DNA of 24,042 nucleotides. It comes from a virus. The first letter of the stretch is position 1. Every line of letters begins with the position of its first letter. The stretch spans positions 1-24,042 of IMG/VR virus record IMGVR_UViG_3300032560_000113; one strand, given 5' to 3'. Made by a program: the position numbers and the translations under genes. This document shows, in pieces, positions 6,299 to 13,688 of this stretch. Under the pieces are notes generated by a model. That model saw only the letters and a program-made list of their open reading frames with translations. It ran no database searches and was not told the DNA's origin.

Positions 6299-8373
6299 TG
6301 ACTGTAAAAGTTGCCGTTCTTCAAGCAGGTGCAGGCATCCAAAGGGATGGAACTGTATTTTCTGCTCCTTCTTATGTAGACGGTCAATGGTGCCGATTCC
6401 AATATGGTCGTCCTAGAAAAATGGGCGGTTATGAGGGCGCGTTTTTAAATGCTCCTAGCATCAGCCGTGGCATGATCATGCAGTCCCAAAGCGGACAAAC
6501 ATGGGTGGTTTCTGGATTTAACAGTAGCATTCAACAATGGACTATTGGTAATAGTGATGCGATTGGGTCTGGCCCACAAGAAGTATTTGTGATTGGAAGC
6601 ATCACAACGATTGGAATTGCAACCGCAGGTGCAGGATATACAAATGGTACATACACAAGTATCACGCCCATAACAAATAGTGGAAATGGTTCTGGAGCAA
6701 CAATAACTGTTGTTGTATCTGGGGGAATAGTTACAACTTTGACCGTTACTGCAAGTGGTTCTGGTTATGGTTATGGGGATACGTTTAGTTTTTCAACATC
6801 AAGTCTAGGTGGTGGATCTCCAACAACTTTATTTGTTGGAACGATTACATCGGTCACATATGATGGTCTAAATTTAGCTCCTTCAAACAATTACTATGTG
6901 GCCGATACAAATGCGCTGTGGCAATTTGATACGGGTTTCGATCCGTTTGGGACGGGCAATAATAATTTGATTGCGCACCCTGGCGACAATCTGCAGTACA
7001 TAGACAGCCAAACCAACGTCAGGCCATTGATTGGTACGTTTACAGGTACAAGTTTGACGCCTGTTGGCGTTTTTACAGCATCGGGAACAACAACAAACGG
7101 AAGCCCTAACGTTACTTTTGCAACTACAAACATTGCAATGGGTGCGGGTGTATCGGTTTATGGGACGGGTATTCCTGCTAACACCAAGATTGTTTCAGCC
7201 ACCACAACGGGTGGAGTTTGGACGGTTACATTAAATAACAATGCCACTGCTTCTGGCACAGTGACTTTGACCTTTGACAACAATATTGCTGTAAGCGGTG
7301 GTGTTGTAATGCTTTATCCATATCTTTTTGTGTACGGAAATTATGGGTTGATCCAAAACTGTTCAGCAGGCGACTTTAACAATTGGACGTCAGCAGATGC
7401 CAACGCCAATAACGTATCCTCTACAAAGGTCGTTAAAGGCATGGCTCTTCGAGGAGGAACAACATCTCCTAGTGGACTGTTTTGGACAACTGATTCTGTT
7501 GTGAGGGTGACTTATTCGCCCCAAACTGTAGGCACGTCAACCATTTATTGGCGCTATGACTTGATCACTCAGCAGTCTTCAATCATGTCAAGCCAGTGCG
7601 TGATTGAGTATGACGGCATCATCTATTGGGTAGGTGTTGATAGATTCTTAATGTATAACGGTGTTGTATCTGAAGTTCCCAATACACAAAATACCAACTA
7701 TTTCTTTGACAACATCAATATTAATCAAAGACAAAAAGTATGGGCTACGAAGATTCCTCGGTGGGGGGAAATTTGGTTTTTCTATCCACGCGGTAACTCA
7801 ACCGAATGTAACGACGCCATCATTTACAACGTCCGTGAAAAATGTTGGTATGACGCAGGCTTGGCAGATGGTGCCAATCGTTCTGCAGGCGTCTTTTCTG
7901 AAGTGTACAGAAAGCCAATTTGGGCGGGTAATGTGGCCAATTCAGTAGGAACTTATACGCTTTGGAACCACGAAGTTGGAACCGATCAAGTCTATTTGAA
8001 CAACGTCAACGCCATCAATTCTTACTTTGAAACCAATGTATTGGGAACTGGTGTATTGGGAACTGGTGCAGGATTGGTGGGTGCTCCTTCTGGTGGAGAT
8101 AACCTCTGGACTCGTTTAGAGCGCGTTGAGCCTGACTTTGTACAGTCTGGACAGATGAGTTTGACGGTCACTGGTAAGGGCTATGCAGACGATACAGACC
8201 AAACTTCGAGCGCTTATACATTTGACTCAACAACCCTTAAAATTGATATGAAGGAACAGCGCCGTGAGATGCGTTTGAGGTTCACAAGTAACACTCAAAA
8301 CGGCAACTATTTCATGGGCCGAGTTGTATTGAGTGTCGAGACAGGCGACGTTCGCGGAACGGGAAATCCATGA
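6298..8373 (+). CDS. P22 gp10 / nozzle-like tail protein with two inserted beta domains
   Basis: A 691-residue protein. The N-terminus (AGIQRDGTVFSAPSYVDGQWCRFQYGRPRKMGGYE) and C-terminal half (GLFWTTDSVVRVTY, WRYDLITQQSSIMSSQ, IIYWVGVDRFLMYNGVV, WGEIWFFYP) give recurring W/Y blades as in the beta-propeller of packaged-DNA stabilisation or nozzle proteins of P22/SU10-type podoviruses. These proteins form the lower tail ring. Two low-complexity Gly/Thr blocks interrupt the fold at residues about 100-180 (GAGYTNGTYTSITPI, GSGYGYGDTFSF) and about 258-330 (SVYGTGIPANTKI, TASGTVTLTF); similar decorative modules occur in many phage structural proteins. Family placement is by pattern recognition. 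Confidence 0.6.
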   Translation: MTVKVAVLQAGAGIQRDGTVFSAPSYVDGQWCRFQYGRPRKMGGYEGAFLNAPSISRGMIMQSQSGQTWVVSGFNSSIQQWTIGNSDAIGSGPQEVFVIGSITTIGIATAGAGYTNGTYTSITPITNSGNGSGATITVVVSGGIVTTLTVTASGSGYGYGDTFSFSTSSLGGGSPTTLFVGTITSVTYDGLNLAPSNNYYVADTNALWQFDTGFDPFGTGNNNLIAHPGDNLQYIDSQTNVRPLIGTFTGTSLTPVGVFTASGTTTNGSPNVTFATTNIAMGAGVSVYGTGIPANTKIVSATTTGGVWTVTLNNNATASGTVTLTFDNNIAVSGGVVMLYPYLFVYGNYGLIQNCSAGDFNNWTSADANANNVSSTKVVKGMALRGGTTSPSGLFWTTDSVVRVTYSPQTVGTSTIYWRYDLITQQSSIMSSQCVIEYDGIIYWVGVDRFLMYNGVVSEVPNTQNTNYFFDNININQRQKVWATKIPRWGEIWFFYPRGNSTECNDAIIYNVREKCWYDAGLADGANRSAGVFSEVYRKPIWAGNVANSVGTYTLWNHEVGTDQVYLNNVNAINSYFETNVLGTGVLGTGAGLVGAPSGGDNLWTRLERVEPDFVQSGQMSLTVTGKGYADDTDQTSSAYTFDSTTLKIDMKEQRREMRLRFTSNTQNGNYFMGRVVLSVETGDVRGTGNP
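8038..8067 (+). repeat. 15-bp tandem duplication in the gp10-like gene
   Basis: GTATTGGGAACTGGT occurs twice head to tail (8038-8052, 8053-8067), encoding VLGTG twice. It is an in-frame slip in a loop of the virion protein. Confidence 0.85.
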
Positions 8374-8621
8374 TTTCGTACGATCCTCGCGGAATGACAT
8401 GGGATCAGTACAATAAGCTGATGGAAGAGCAGTTTGCGTCCAATCAGCTAGGGCATGTGCCTGAAGAGAATTGGAGAACATGGGTGGACGGCATGAATGG
8501 TATTGGTTATTTTGTCCAATCAGGAATACCAGATCACCGTCCATTTGATCATTGGCAAGATTGGGCAATGGCTATGGCGGGCATCATGTCGATTTCGCCT
8601 AACTTGGGGAGCACATATTGA
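8370..8621 (+). CDS. Small virion-block protein, 83 residues
   Basis: Begins at ATG 8370, overlapping the gp10-like stop by four bases. The protein is Trp-rich for its size (MTWDQYNKLMEE, NWRTWVDGM, HWQDWAMAMAGIM) and probably helical, with no membrane segment or signal. Comparable small proteins with a C-terminal F..WQ.WA..L.G.M pattern appear between nozzle-like and internal-protein genes in related phages as I remember them. Function unknown; likely a small structural or assembly component. It overlaps the next gene by four bases (TTGA). Confidence 0.55.
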   Translation: MISYDPRGMTWDQYNKLMEEQFASNQLGHVPEENWRTWVDGMNGIGYFVQSGIPDHRPFDHWQDWAMAMAGIMSISPNLGSTY

Positions 8622-8986
8622 AACCGTCCGACGTCATTACAGCCGATTCACATAATCGAAACTTAGACCCTAAAAAGGTCATGGGAGCCGCCCAAGTAGC
8701 AATCAAAAAGGGCGGCAAATTATTTCATCACGGTAAAACGTCACTGCTTTTGGAAAAGTTGAGTGATGGGGATTATTCAACCCATTTGTTTACCCAAGAT
8801 TCTCCAGTTTTATTGGCTAGAGCTTTGGCTTTGTTTTATAGAAAAATTGAGAAAAGTGACATTCGCATCATTTATGGTGATGCCACTGGGCCCATGCTTA
8901 ACTTGCTTAGACGATTAGCAAGACAAGTTGGCGCTCCTATCAAGGATTCTGACCGTCATGGTTTTACATGGATGATTAAATTATGA
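8618..8986 (+). CDS. Conserved small phage protein, unknown function, 122 residues
   Basis: The best start is TTG 8618, which overlaps the previous stop as TTGA and gives the N-terminus MKPSDVITADSHNRNLDPKK; the next in-frame ATG would remove about 21 residues. The protein alternates strands and helices: a beta section (GKLFHHGKTSLLLEKL, STHLFTQDS) then helices (LARALALFYRKIEK, LNLLRRLARQVGAP) around a strand IRIIYGD. It has the layout of a small alpha/beta fold. Similar proteins directly preceding the internal-protein gene are familiar in this phage type. Its stop overlaps the ATG of the cysteine-rich gene by four bases. No enzymatic motif is seen. Confidence 0.55.
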   Translation: MKPSDVITADSHNRNLDPKKVMGAAQVAIKKGGKLFHHGKTSLLLEKLSDGDYSTHLFTQDSPVLLARALALFYRKIEKSDIRIIYGDATGPMLNLLRRLARQVGAPIKDSDRHGFTWMIKL

Positions 8987-10980
8987 GCAATTATTCAGGC
9001 TTTGGTGGCTTACAAACACAAAACACTGGTGCTCAACTTCATACACCAAATATTGAGCCAAATGACATTTTGCCTTGCGGACAAGCAACGCCACACTATG
9101 GTGGTGGTGGTGGTTTACTGAGTGCGGCTCTCGATATTGCTACTGGCGGTGCCAGTAGTTTTTTATGCGTACTTGAAGATGCGGCTTGTGCAATCTGTGC
9201 AATTTGCGCAATTGATAGTGCGGCATGCGTTGTTTGCTCTGCATCATGTTTTGCATGCTCTGCTTCTTCTGCGGGTTGTGCAACCTGTGCAACCTGTGCA
9301 ACTTGTGCAAATTGTGCAAATTGCACATCATGCGCTAATTGCTGTACAAGCGGATGTTGCACAAGTGAATGTTGCACAACTAAGTGTTGCAAAACTGAAT
9401 GTTGTGCAAGTCAATGTTGTACAACGCAATGTTGCAATACTAAGTGCTGTTCTACTCAATGTTGCAATCCTCAATGTTGTGTAAATGGATGTTGTTCAAC
9501 TCAATGTTGTAACACATGTTGCAAGAGCGGATTATGCTGTGTAAGTTGTTGCACATCTTGCTCTTGTTGCACTACCTGTTGCACTAGTTGCTGTAAATGC
9601 TCTTGCGTTGATTGCTGTTCTACCTGTTGCACTAATTGCTGTTCTTGCACATCTTGCTCTTGTTGCACTACTTGTTGCACAGATTGCTGTGCATGCACTT
9701 GCTGTACAAATTGCTGTGGCTGTTGCACATGCGATTGCTGTGCATGTTGCACATGCGATTGTTGTGCATGTTGTACTTGTGATTGCTGTGTTTCTTGTTG
9801 TACTTGTTGTACTGCTTGCTGTACTTGCTGTACAGCTTGCGGTTGCTGTACTTGTTGTACTGCTTGCTGTGCTTGCTGTACCGATTGTTGCACTTGCTGT
9901 ACAGCTTGCGGTTGCTGTACTTGTTGTACTGCTTGCTGTGCTTGCTGTACCGATTGTTGCACTTGCTGTACAGCTTGCGGTTGCTGTACTGCTTGCTGTG
10001 CATGCTGTACTGCTTGCTGTGACTGCTGTTCTTGCTGTTGCTCTTGCAAAAATAAGAATCACAAAAATAAAAAAAGCAATAATGTTGGTAAAAAACCCTC
10101 CAAAAATGTTGCCAAACCAGTTTCTAGCGGAGCAGGAAGCAATGCTGGTAGTGGAGCCTTATGCGGTCAAGCTTCAGAATTGGTCGGTCATGCAGGAAAT
10201 TTAGGAATTGACACTGAAAAAGGCTTAACTCAGATAGGTGGTGGCTTAGGTGCAAATCCCGATATGGGCATGAAAGAAGGAGAAATGCTTGCTCAAGGCG
10301 GTCTTGCTCACTTTGCCAAAGGTGGATCAAGCAAAGATTGCTGTACTGACTGTAAATGTTGGGTGAAGATATTGAACAAAGGTTTGAAATGTGCTGAACC
10401 TGATTTCAAGTGTTCTGCATGCACCATGCTGAGAAGCCAAACCAATCCAAATTTGGGCAATATTACTCTGCACTCTTTGAGACAGATGAAGTGTGGAATC
10501 ACAGGTAGTGCTGACGGTGGATTGGCGCACGCCTATAAGGCGGCAACTCCTAAAGGGCACAATCCTGAGTTCATCACTGGCGTGACAGGCTACTACGCTT
10601 GTGGTGGCGGTACAGGCCAATCTGACGACATTCCTGCGATGCTTCATGACGGAGACTACGTTATGGATGCTGAGACCGTATCGGCTCTTGGAGACGGTTC
10701 TAGCAAGGCGGGCATGCATGTCTTGGAAGGCTTCCGTAAACAGCTACCACACAAAGAAACAGTTGGGTCTAATCCTGTTCCTGCAAAAATTGCAGACGGG
10801 GAGTATGTTTTCCCTTCGGCGTTTGTCACGGCGCTAGGAGGAGGGGATAATAAGAAAGGTTCAGAAATTCTTGATGGATTGCGAAAGAAATTACGAGATC
10901 ACAAGCGTTCTGCACCTTTGGATTCAATCCCACCAAAGGCAAAGACCCCAATTGACTACATCAAAAAGGGAAAGAAATAA
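8983..10980 (+). CDS. Virion-type protein with a giant cysteine-rich domain
   Basis: A 665-residue protein. Residues 1-60 are Gly-rich and ordinary. Residues 62-355 contain about 137 cysteines by hand count, close to half. Cys is spaced every third residue at 99-120 (CATCATCATCANCANC), then as CC every five residues at 120-176 (TSGCC TSECC TTKCC and so on), then as nearly continuous CC pairs separated by T, A, D, S or G. A Lys/Asn linker follows (about 356-380). Residues 400-665 resemble a known phage virion family: GGLAHFAKGG, and two copies of a DGDYV/DGEYV module (about 548-590, 597-640). A few extra cysteines continue (DCCTDCKCW, 452-460). Disulphide cross-linking or metal binding is the obvious inference. 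The C-terminal family match gives confidence that it is a real virion gene. Confidence 0.75.
   Translation: MSNYSGFGGLQTQNTGAQLHTPNIEPNDILPCGQATPHYGGGGGLLSAALDIATGGASSFLCVLEDAACAICAICAIDSAACVVCSASCFACSASSAGCATCATCATCANCANCTSCANCCTSGCCTSECCTTKCCKTECCASQCCTTQCCNTKCCSTQCCNPQCCVNGCCSTQCCNTCCKSGLCCVSCCTSCSCCTTCCTSCCKCSCVDCCSTCCTNCCSCTSCSCCTTCCTDCCACTCCTNCCGCCTCDCCACCTCDCCACCTCDCCVSCCTCCTACCTCCTACGCCTCCTACCACCTDCCTCCTACGCCTCCTACCACCTDCCTCCTACGCCTACCACCTACCDCCSCCCSCKNKNHKNKKSNNVGKKPSKNVAKPVSSGAGSNAGSGALCGQASELVGHAGNLGIDTEKGLTQIGGGLGANPDMGMKEGEMLAQGGLAHFAKGGSSKDCCTDCKCWVKILNKGLKCAEPDFKCSACTMLRSQTNPNLGNITLHSLRQMKCGITGSADGGLAHAYKAATPKGHNPEFITGVTGYYACGGGTGQSDDIPAMLHDGDYVMDAETVSALGDGSSKAGMHVLEGFRKQLPHKETVGSNPVPAKIADGEYVFPSAFVTALGGGDNKKGSEILDGLRKKLRDHKRSAPLDSIPPKAKTPIDYIKKGKK
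9721..9792 (+). repeat. 24-bp repeats in the cysteine-rich domain
   Basis: Three consecutive 24-bp units (9721-9744, 9745-9768, 9769-9792) encode CCTCDCCA, CCTCDCCA and CCTCDCCV. Units one and two differ at one base, the third at several. The unit is built from TGY codons, so the strand carries dense TGC/TGT triplets prone to slippage. Confidence 0.85.
9841..9978 (+). repeat. Perfect 69-bp tandem repeat in the cysteine-rich domain
   Basis: Two identical 69-bp units (9841-9909 and 9910-9978) each encode 23 residues starting GCCTCCTACC and ending CCTCCTAC. A third unit begins at 9979 and matches for 12 bases before diverging, and the last 20 or so bases of the unit also occur just before 9841. 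Identity at synonymous sites indicates recent duplication. Confidence 0.9.
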
Positions 10981-12177
10981 ATGGCTAACTTACTCCAATC
11001 ATCCCAAAATAAGTCAACGTGCGCACCATCGTACTACACAAACTATCTTCAACAGTTAGCAACGTGCGGTCAAGGGGCTGAGAAATGCGCTCAGTTTGTA
11101 GGGGCTCAACCTTTACAGCAACAAGCTTTTTGTACCATTGGTCAAACGGCGGGAGCACAACAACCCACGTTCCAAACTGGAATGGGCTACATTGGTTGCG
11201 CGGCTCAGTCAGGCAGTCAGATTGGAGCTAAAGTTAGCCCTTATTTGGGCGCGGCAACTAGTGCAAGCCCACTTTGCGCGGCTAAACCATTGATCAGTCA
11301 ATCGCAAGGCATGAATTTGGGACAAGTGGCTCAGTGCTACATGAACCCATTCATTCAAAACCAAGTGCAGAATATGTCTGATATTGCTCAGAGAAATATT
11401 CAGCAGAACTTGTCTCCACAAGCCACAGCGGCGATTGTGGGTTCAGGTCAATTTGGTTCACAGCGTGGCGCTCAAGCTTTGGGTCAAGTTGCGGCGAATG
11501 CAGAGCAATGTCTTAGCGCAAACATTGGAAAGATGTTGACCTGTGGATATGGCCAAGCACTAAGTGCGGCAGGTCAAAAAGAGAGCGCATTGGGTCAATT
11601 GGCAGGAACTACAGAGCAAGCACAAGCGGCTCAGAATCAAGCTCAATTGCAAGCGGCACAAACTGCGGCATGCGCACAGTCAAGGCAAGCGGCGGCACAG
11701 CAAGCGGCAGGTCTTGGCATGGGTACGTTGGGTACTCAAGCGGCCGCTCAAAATTTAGCATGTATCAATGCTTTGGCCACGTTAGGCGCTCAGTGCCAAC
11801 AGATCAAACAGAATGCTCAGTGCTACGACTTCACTAAACTGGCAAAAGAAGCTAGTTTGATGCAAGGACAAGCCATTCCAACATCGGTTAAGACAACCAT
11901 GTGCATGTCGCCTTTATCTGCAATTGGCGCGGCGGGTGCGGCGGCCAAAGCATCTGGATTGACATGCTATCTCAGCAATAAACTAGGATGTGTTTTTAAA
12001 GGTACACCTTGCACAATATGCTGTGGAAGTGTAGTCTGTGGAAGTGTAGTCGATGTGTGTAATTACAGCATGGGATGCGGTTCTTTCTTAAACGGTTTGA
12101 TTAAAACTGCTACAGGTGGAAGTGTTGGTTGTGCATCGACCCGTAATCTTGGCGCGTTGCCTGCAAGGAGAAAATAA
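10981..12177 (+). CDS. Cysteine-enriched internal virion protein
   Basis: A 398-residue, Ala/Gln/Gly-rich protein starting right after the stop of the cysteine-rich gene. The core NIQQNLSPQATAAIVGSG and QFGSQRGAQALGQ (about 139-168), followed by long Gln/Ala helices (about 200-245), NALATLGAQ, and AIPTSVKTT.MSPLSAIG near 300, matches a phage structural family I recognise. Its members lie between the DG(E/D)YV-type protein and two larger internal proteins and may be ejected with the DNA. What is odd is about 23 cysteines, spread through the whole length and densest at the C-terminus (CVFKGTPCTICCGSVVCGSVVDVC). Homologues as I remember them are nearly free of cysteine. Function as a structural partner of 8983-10980 is inference. 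Confidence 0.65.
   Translation: MANLLQSSQNKSTCAPSYYTNYLQQLATCGQGAEKCAQFVGAQPLQQQAFCTIGQTAGAQQPTFQTGMGYIGCAAQSGSQIGAKVSPYLGAATSASPLCAAKPLISQSQGMNLGQVAQCYMNPFIQNQVQNMSDIAQRNIQQNLSPQATAAIVGSGQFGSQRGAQALGQVAANAEQCLSANIGKMLTCGYGQALSAAGQKESALGQLAGTTEQAQAAQNQAQLQAAQTAACAQSRQAAAQQAAGLGMGTLGTQAAAQNLACINALATLGAQCQQIKQNAQCYDFTKLAKEASLMQGQAIPTSVKTTMCMSPLSAIGAAGAAAKASGLTCYLSNKLGCVFKGTPCTICCGSVVCGSVVDVCNYSMGCGSFLNGLIKTATGGSVGCASTRNLGALPARRK
12022..12051 (+). repeat. 15-bp tandem duplication encoding CGSVV twice
   Basis: TGTGGAAGTGTAGTC occurs twice head to tail (12022-12036, 12037-12051), duplicating a Cys-containing pentapeptide in the C-terminal cysteine cluster of the preceding gene. It shows cysteines being added by slippage here as well. 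Confidence 0.85.
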
Positions 12178-13688
12178 TGGCAAAAGATGATTTAAAAGAT
12201 TACACATTTAGTGGTGGGTTGGCCAATGTCAATCCACAAGGTCTTTCTGAGCAAGATTTGCAAAAACTTAGAGATATCACTGATCAAAAAATTGAAGAGC
12301 TACAACATCGATATGATCAACCCAATTGGTGGAAGGTGGCCGCAGGGTTTTCAAAGCCCCAATTAGGTGGTTTCTTGGCTTCTGCAAGCAGTGCGGCAGA
12401 AGCTATGGGTGAAAACGTAGAAAAACAACGTGCTCAAATGGCTCCTATTGCTCAGATGCAAATCAATCGTGAGCAATCCAACATGTTGCTTAACCAAAGA
12501 ATTAAACAAAACCAATTATTTAATGCTTGGAAAGCAAGTAAAAAGCCAATGGATGAAGATACTTATACAAGTATTGCCGCTCTTGGAAATGAAACAGAAG
12601 TGGCAAAATCAGCCAAACAATATTGGGATCAAGCCAAAGGTCGTGTTGGTACGATTGGTGATGCTGAAAAGCTTGCTTCACAATATCCACGACTTGATTC
12701 AGCATTTAAAGACTTTATTCAAGCGGGAGCAAATCCTAATGCCGACTCCAATGAAGTTAAGCAAAAGCAAACTCTTTATGAGCAAACGCTGAACGCGGCC
12801 AAGCCACCACAGACTGATGATGCAACATGGGCGGGATTAAGTCGTGAGCAAAAGCAAAAAGCAATTGACAAGTACGCTGAAGATCAACAAAAGATTGGTT
12901 TGACTGATGAACAACGAATGAAAGTTGATCATGATCAAGCCATACCTCGCATGACGATTATGCGCGACATTCGTGATTTGACTTTAGGTAAGGGTCTAAA
13001 AGACTCTACAGTCAAAGATGAAAATGGGAAAGAAGTTACTCTCACAGGACAACAACAAATGCAAAGGTTGTTGGGCATGTTTGGTGGAGACAATCCATTT
13101 GAAATTGTGGGTAGGGCCGCCGCAGACGGTAAATTTGGAGAGCTCTTTAAAGGTGCTGATGACTTGGTTCGTAGGGGCATGATGACGCCTGAAGCACGTC
13201 GTGAGTTTGAAACTTTAGCTAAGTTATTGGCTCAACAGCAAGTGGCTTTGCGTAGTGGTGCTGTTAATCCAACGGATGCGTTTACAGCGTTGCAACAGAC
13301 GGCGACGCCTGGTGTCTATAACAGCCAACAAGCCTTGGTCACCATTCTTGACTTGATGGCCCACAACGAGCGCAACAACGTCGACAAGTACCAATACATC
13401 TTGACCAAAAAGCCTAATGCACGTCGCATTGGCGCTGATGAAAACTTCTACGAAATGCAACGCAAGTTTGCAAAAGAGCACAGTGGAATTGCATTGGGTA
13501 AACCAATGTATGACACGCCAGATTATTATAGTCCTTACACCACTAGACAATCAAAAGAAGAATCAGAAGGAAAATCCAAACCCAATCAAGGTTCTACCAG
13601 AAAATCTCGCATTGTTGGAATGAATGGTAATTGGTGGGAAAGGGATGAGAAAACTGGAAAATTTGTAGATACAGGGGAGAAACCTTAA
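12177..13688 (+). CDS. Large internal virion protein, unknown function, no cysteine
   Basis: A 503-residue protein joined to the previous gene by TAATG. It is highly helical and charged: a coiled-coil-like N-terminus (SEQDLQKLRDITDQKIEELQ), a WWKVAAGFSKPQLGGFLASAS segment near residue 50, then long Gln/Lys helices (EKQRAQMAPIAQMQ, NREQSNMLLNQRIKQNQL). The C-terminus is polar (SRIVGMNGNWWERDEKTGKF). The position directly before a muralytic-type virion protein and the helical character resemble the ejection or internal core proteins of podoviruses. No enzyme motif is seen. The absence of any cysteine contrasts sharply with the two upstream genes. Confidence 0.55.
   Translation: MAKDDLKDYTFSGGLANVNPQGLSEQDLQKLRDITDQKIEELQHRYDQPNWWKVAAGFSKPQLGGFLASASSAAEAMGENVEKQRAQMAPIAQMQINREQSNMLLNQRIKQNQLFNAWKASKKPMDEDTYTSIAALGNETEVAKSAKQYWDQAKGRVGTIGDAEKLASQYPRLDSAFKDFIQAGANPNADSNEVKQKQTLYEQTLNAAKPPQTDDATWAGLSREQKQKAIDKYAEDQQKIGLTDEQRMKVDHDQAIPRMTIMRDIRDLTLGKGLKDSTVKDENGKEVTLTGQQQMQRLLGMFGGDNPFEIVGRAAADGKFGELFKGADDLVRRGMMTPEARREFETLAKLLAQQQVALRSGAVNPTDAFTALQQTATPGVYNSQQALVTILDLMAHNERNNVDKYQYILTKKPNARRIGADENFYEMQRKFAKEHSGIALGKPMYDTPDYYSPYTTRQSKEESEGKSKPNQGSTRKSRIVGMNGNWWERDEKTGKFVDTGEKP

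Noticed and set aside
9721-9978. CRISPR-like array
   Set aside because: Repeats are head-to-tail without unique spacers, in frame and within a coding gene; no Cas genes.
9501-10049. Long Gln-rich open frame on the minus strand
   Set aside because: It is the shadow of TGY-TGY codons (CAA/CAG on the other strand). Other frames are open here too because such DNA avoids stops; there is no ribosome site or family match.
9608-10204. Val/Ala/Leu-rich hydrophobic frame on the plus strand, overlapping the cysteine domain
   Set aside because: A frame-shifted reading of the same repeats (GTT/GCT/CTT); no start context and no independent support.
8983-10980. Cysteine codons reassigned to another amino acid
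   Set aside because: Other genes use TGY at expected cysteine positions, such as the lipobox of the Rz1-like protein and the helicase zinc site, so the standard reading holds.
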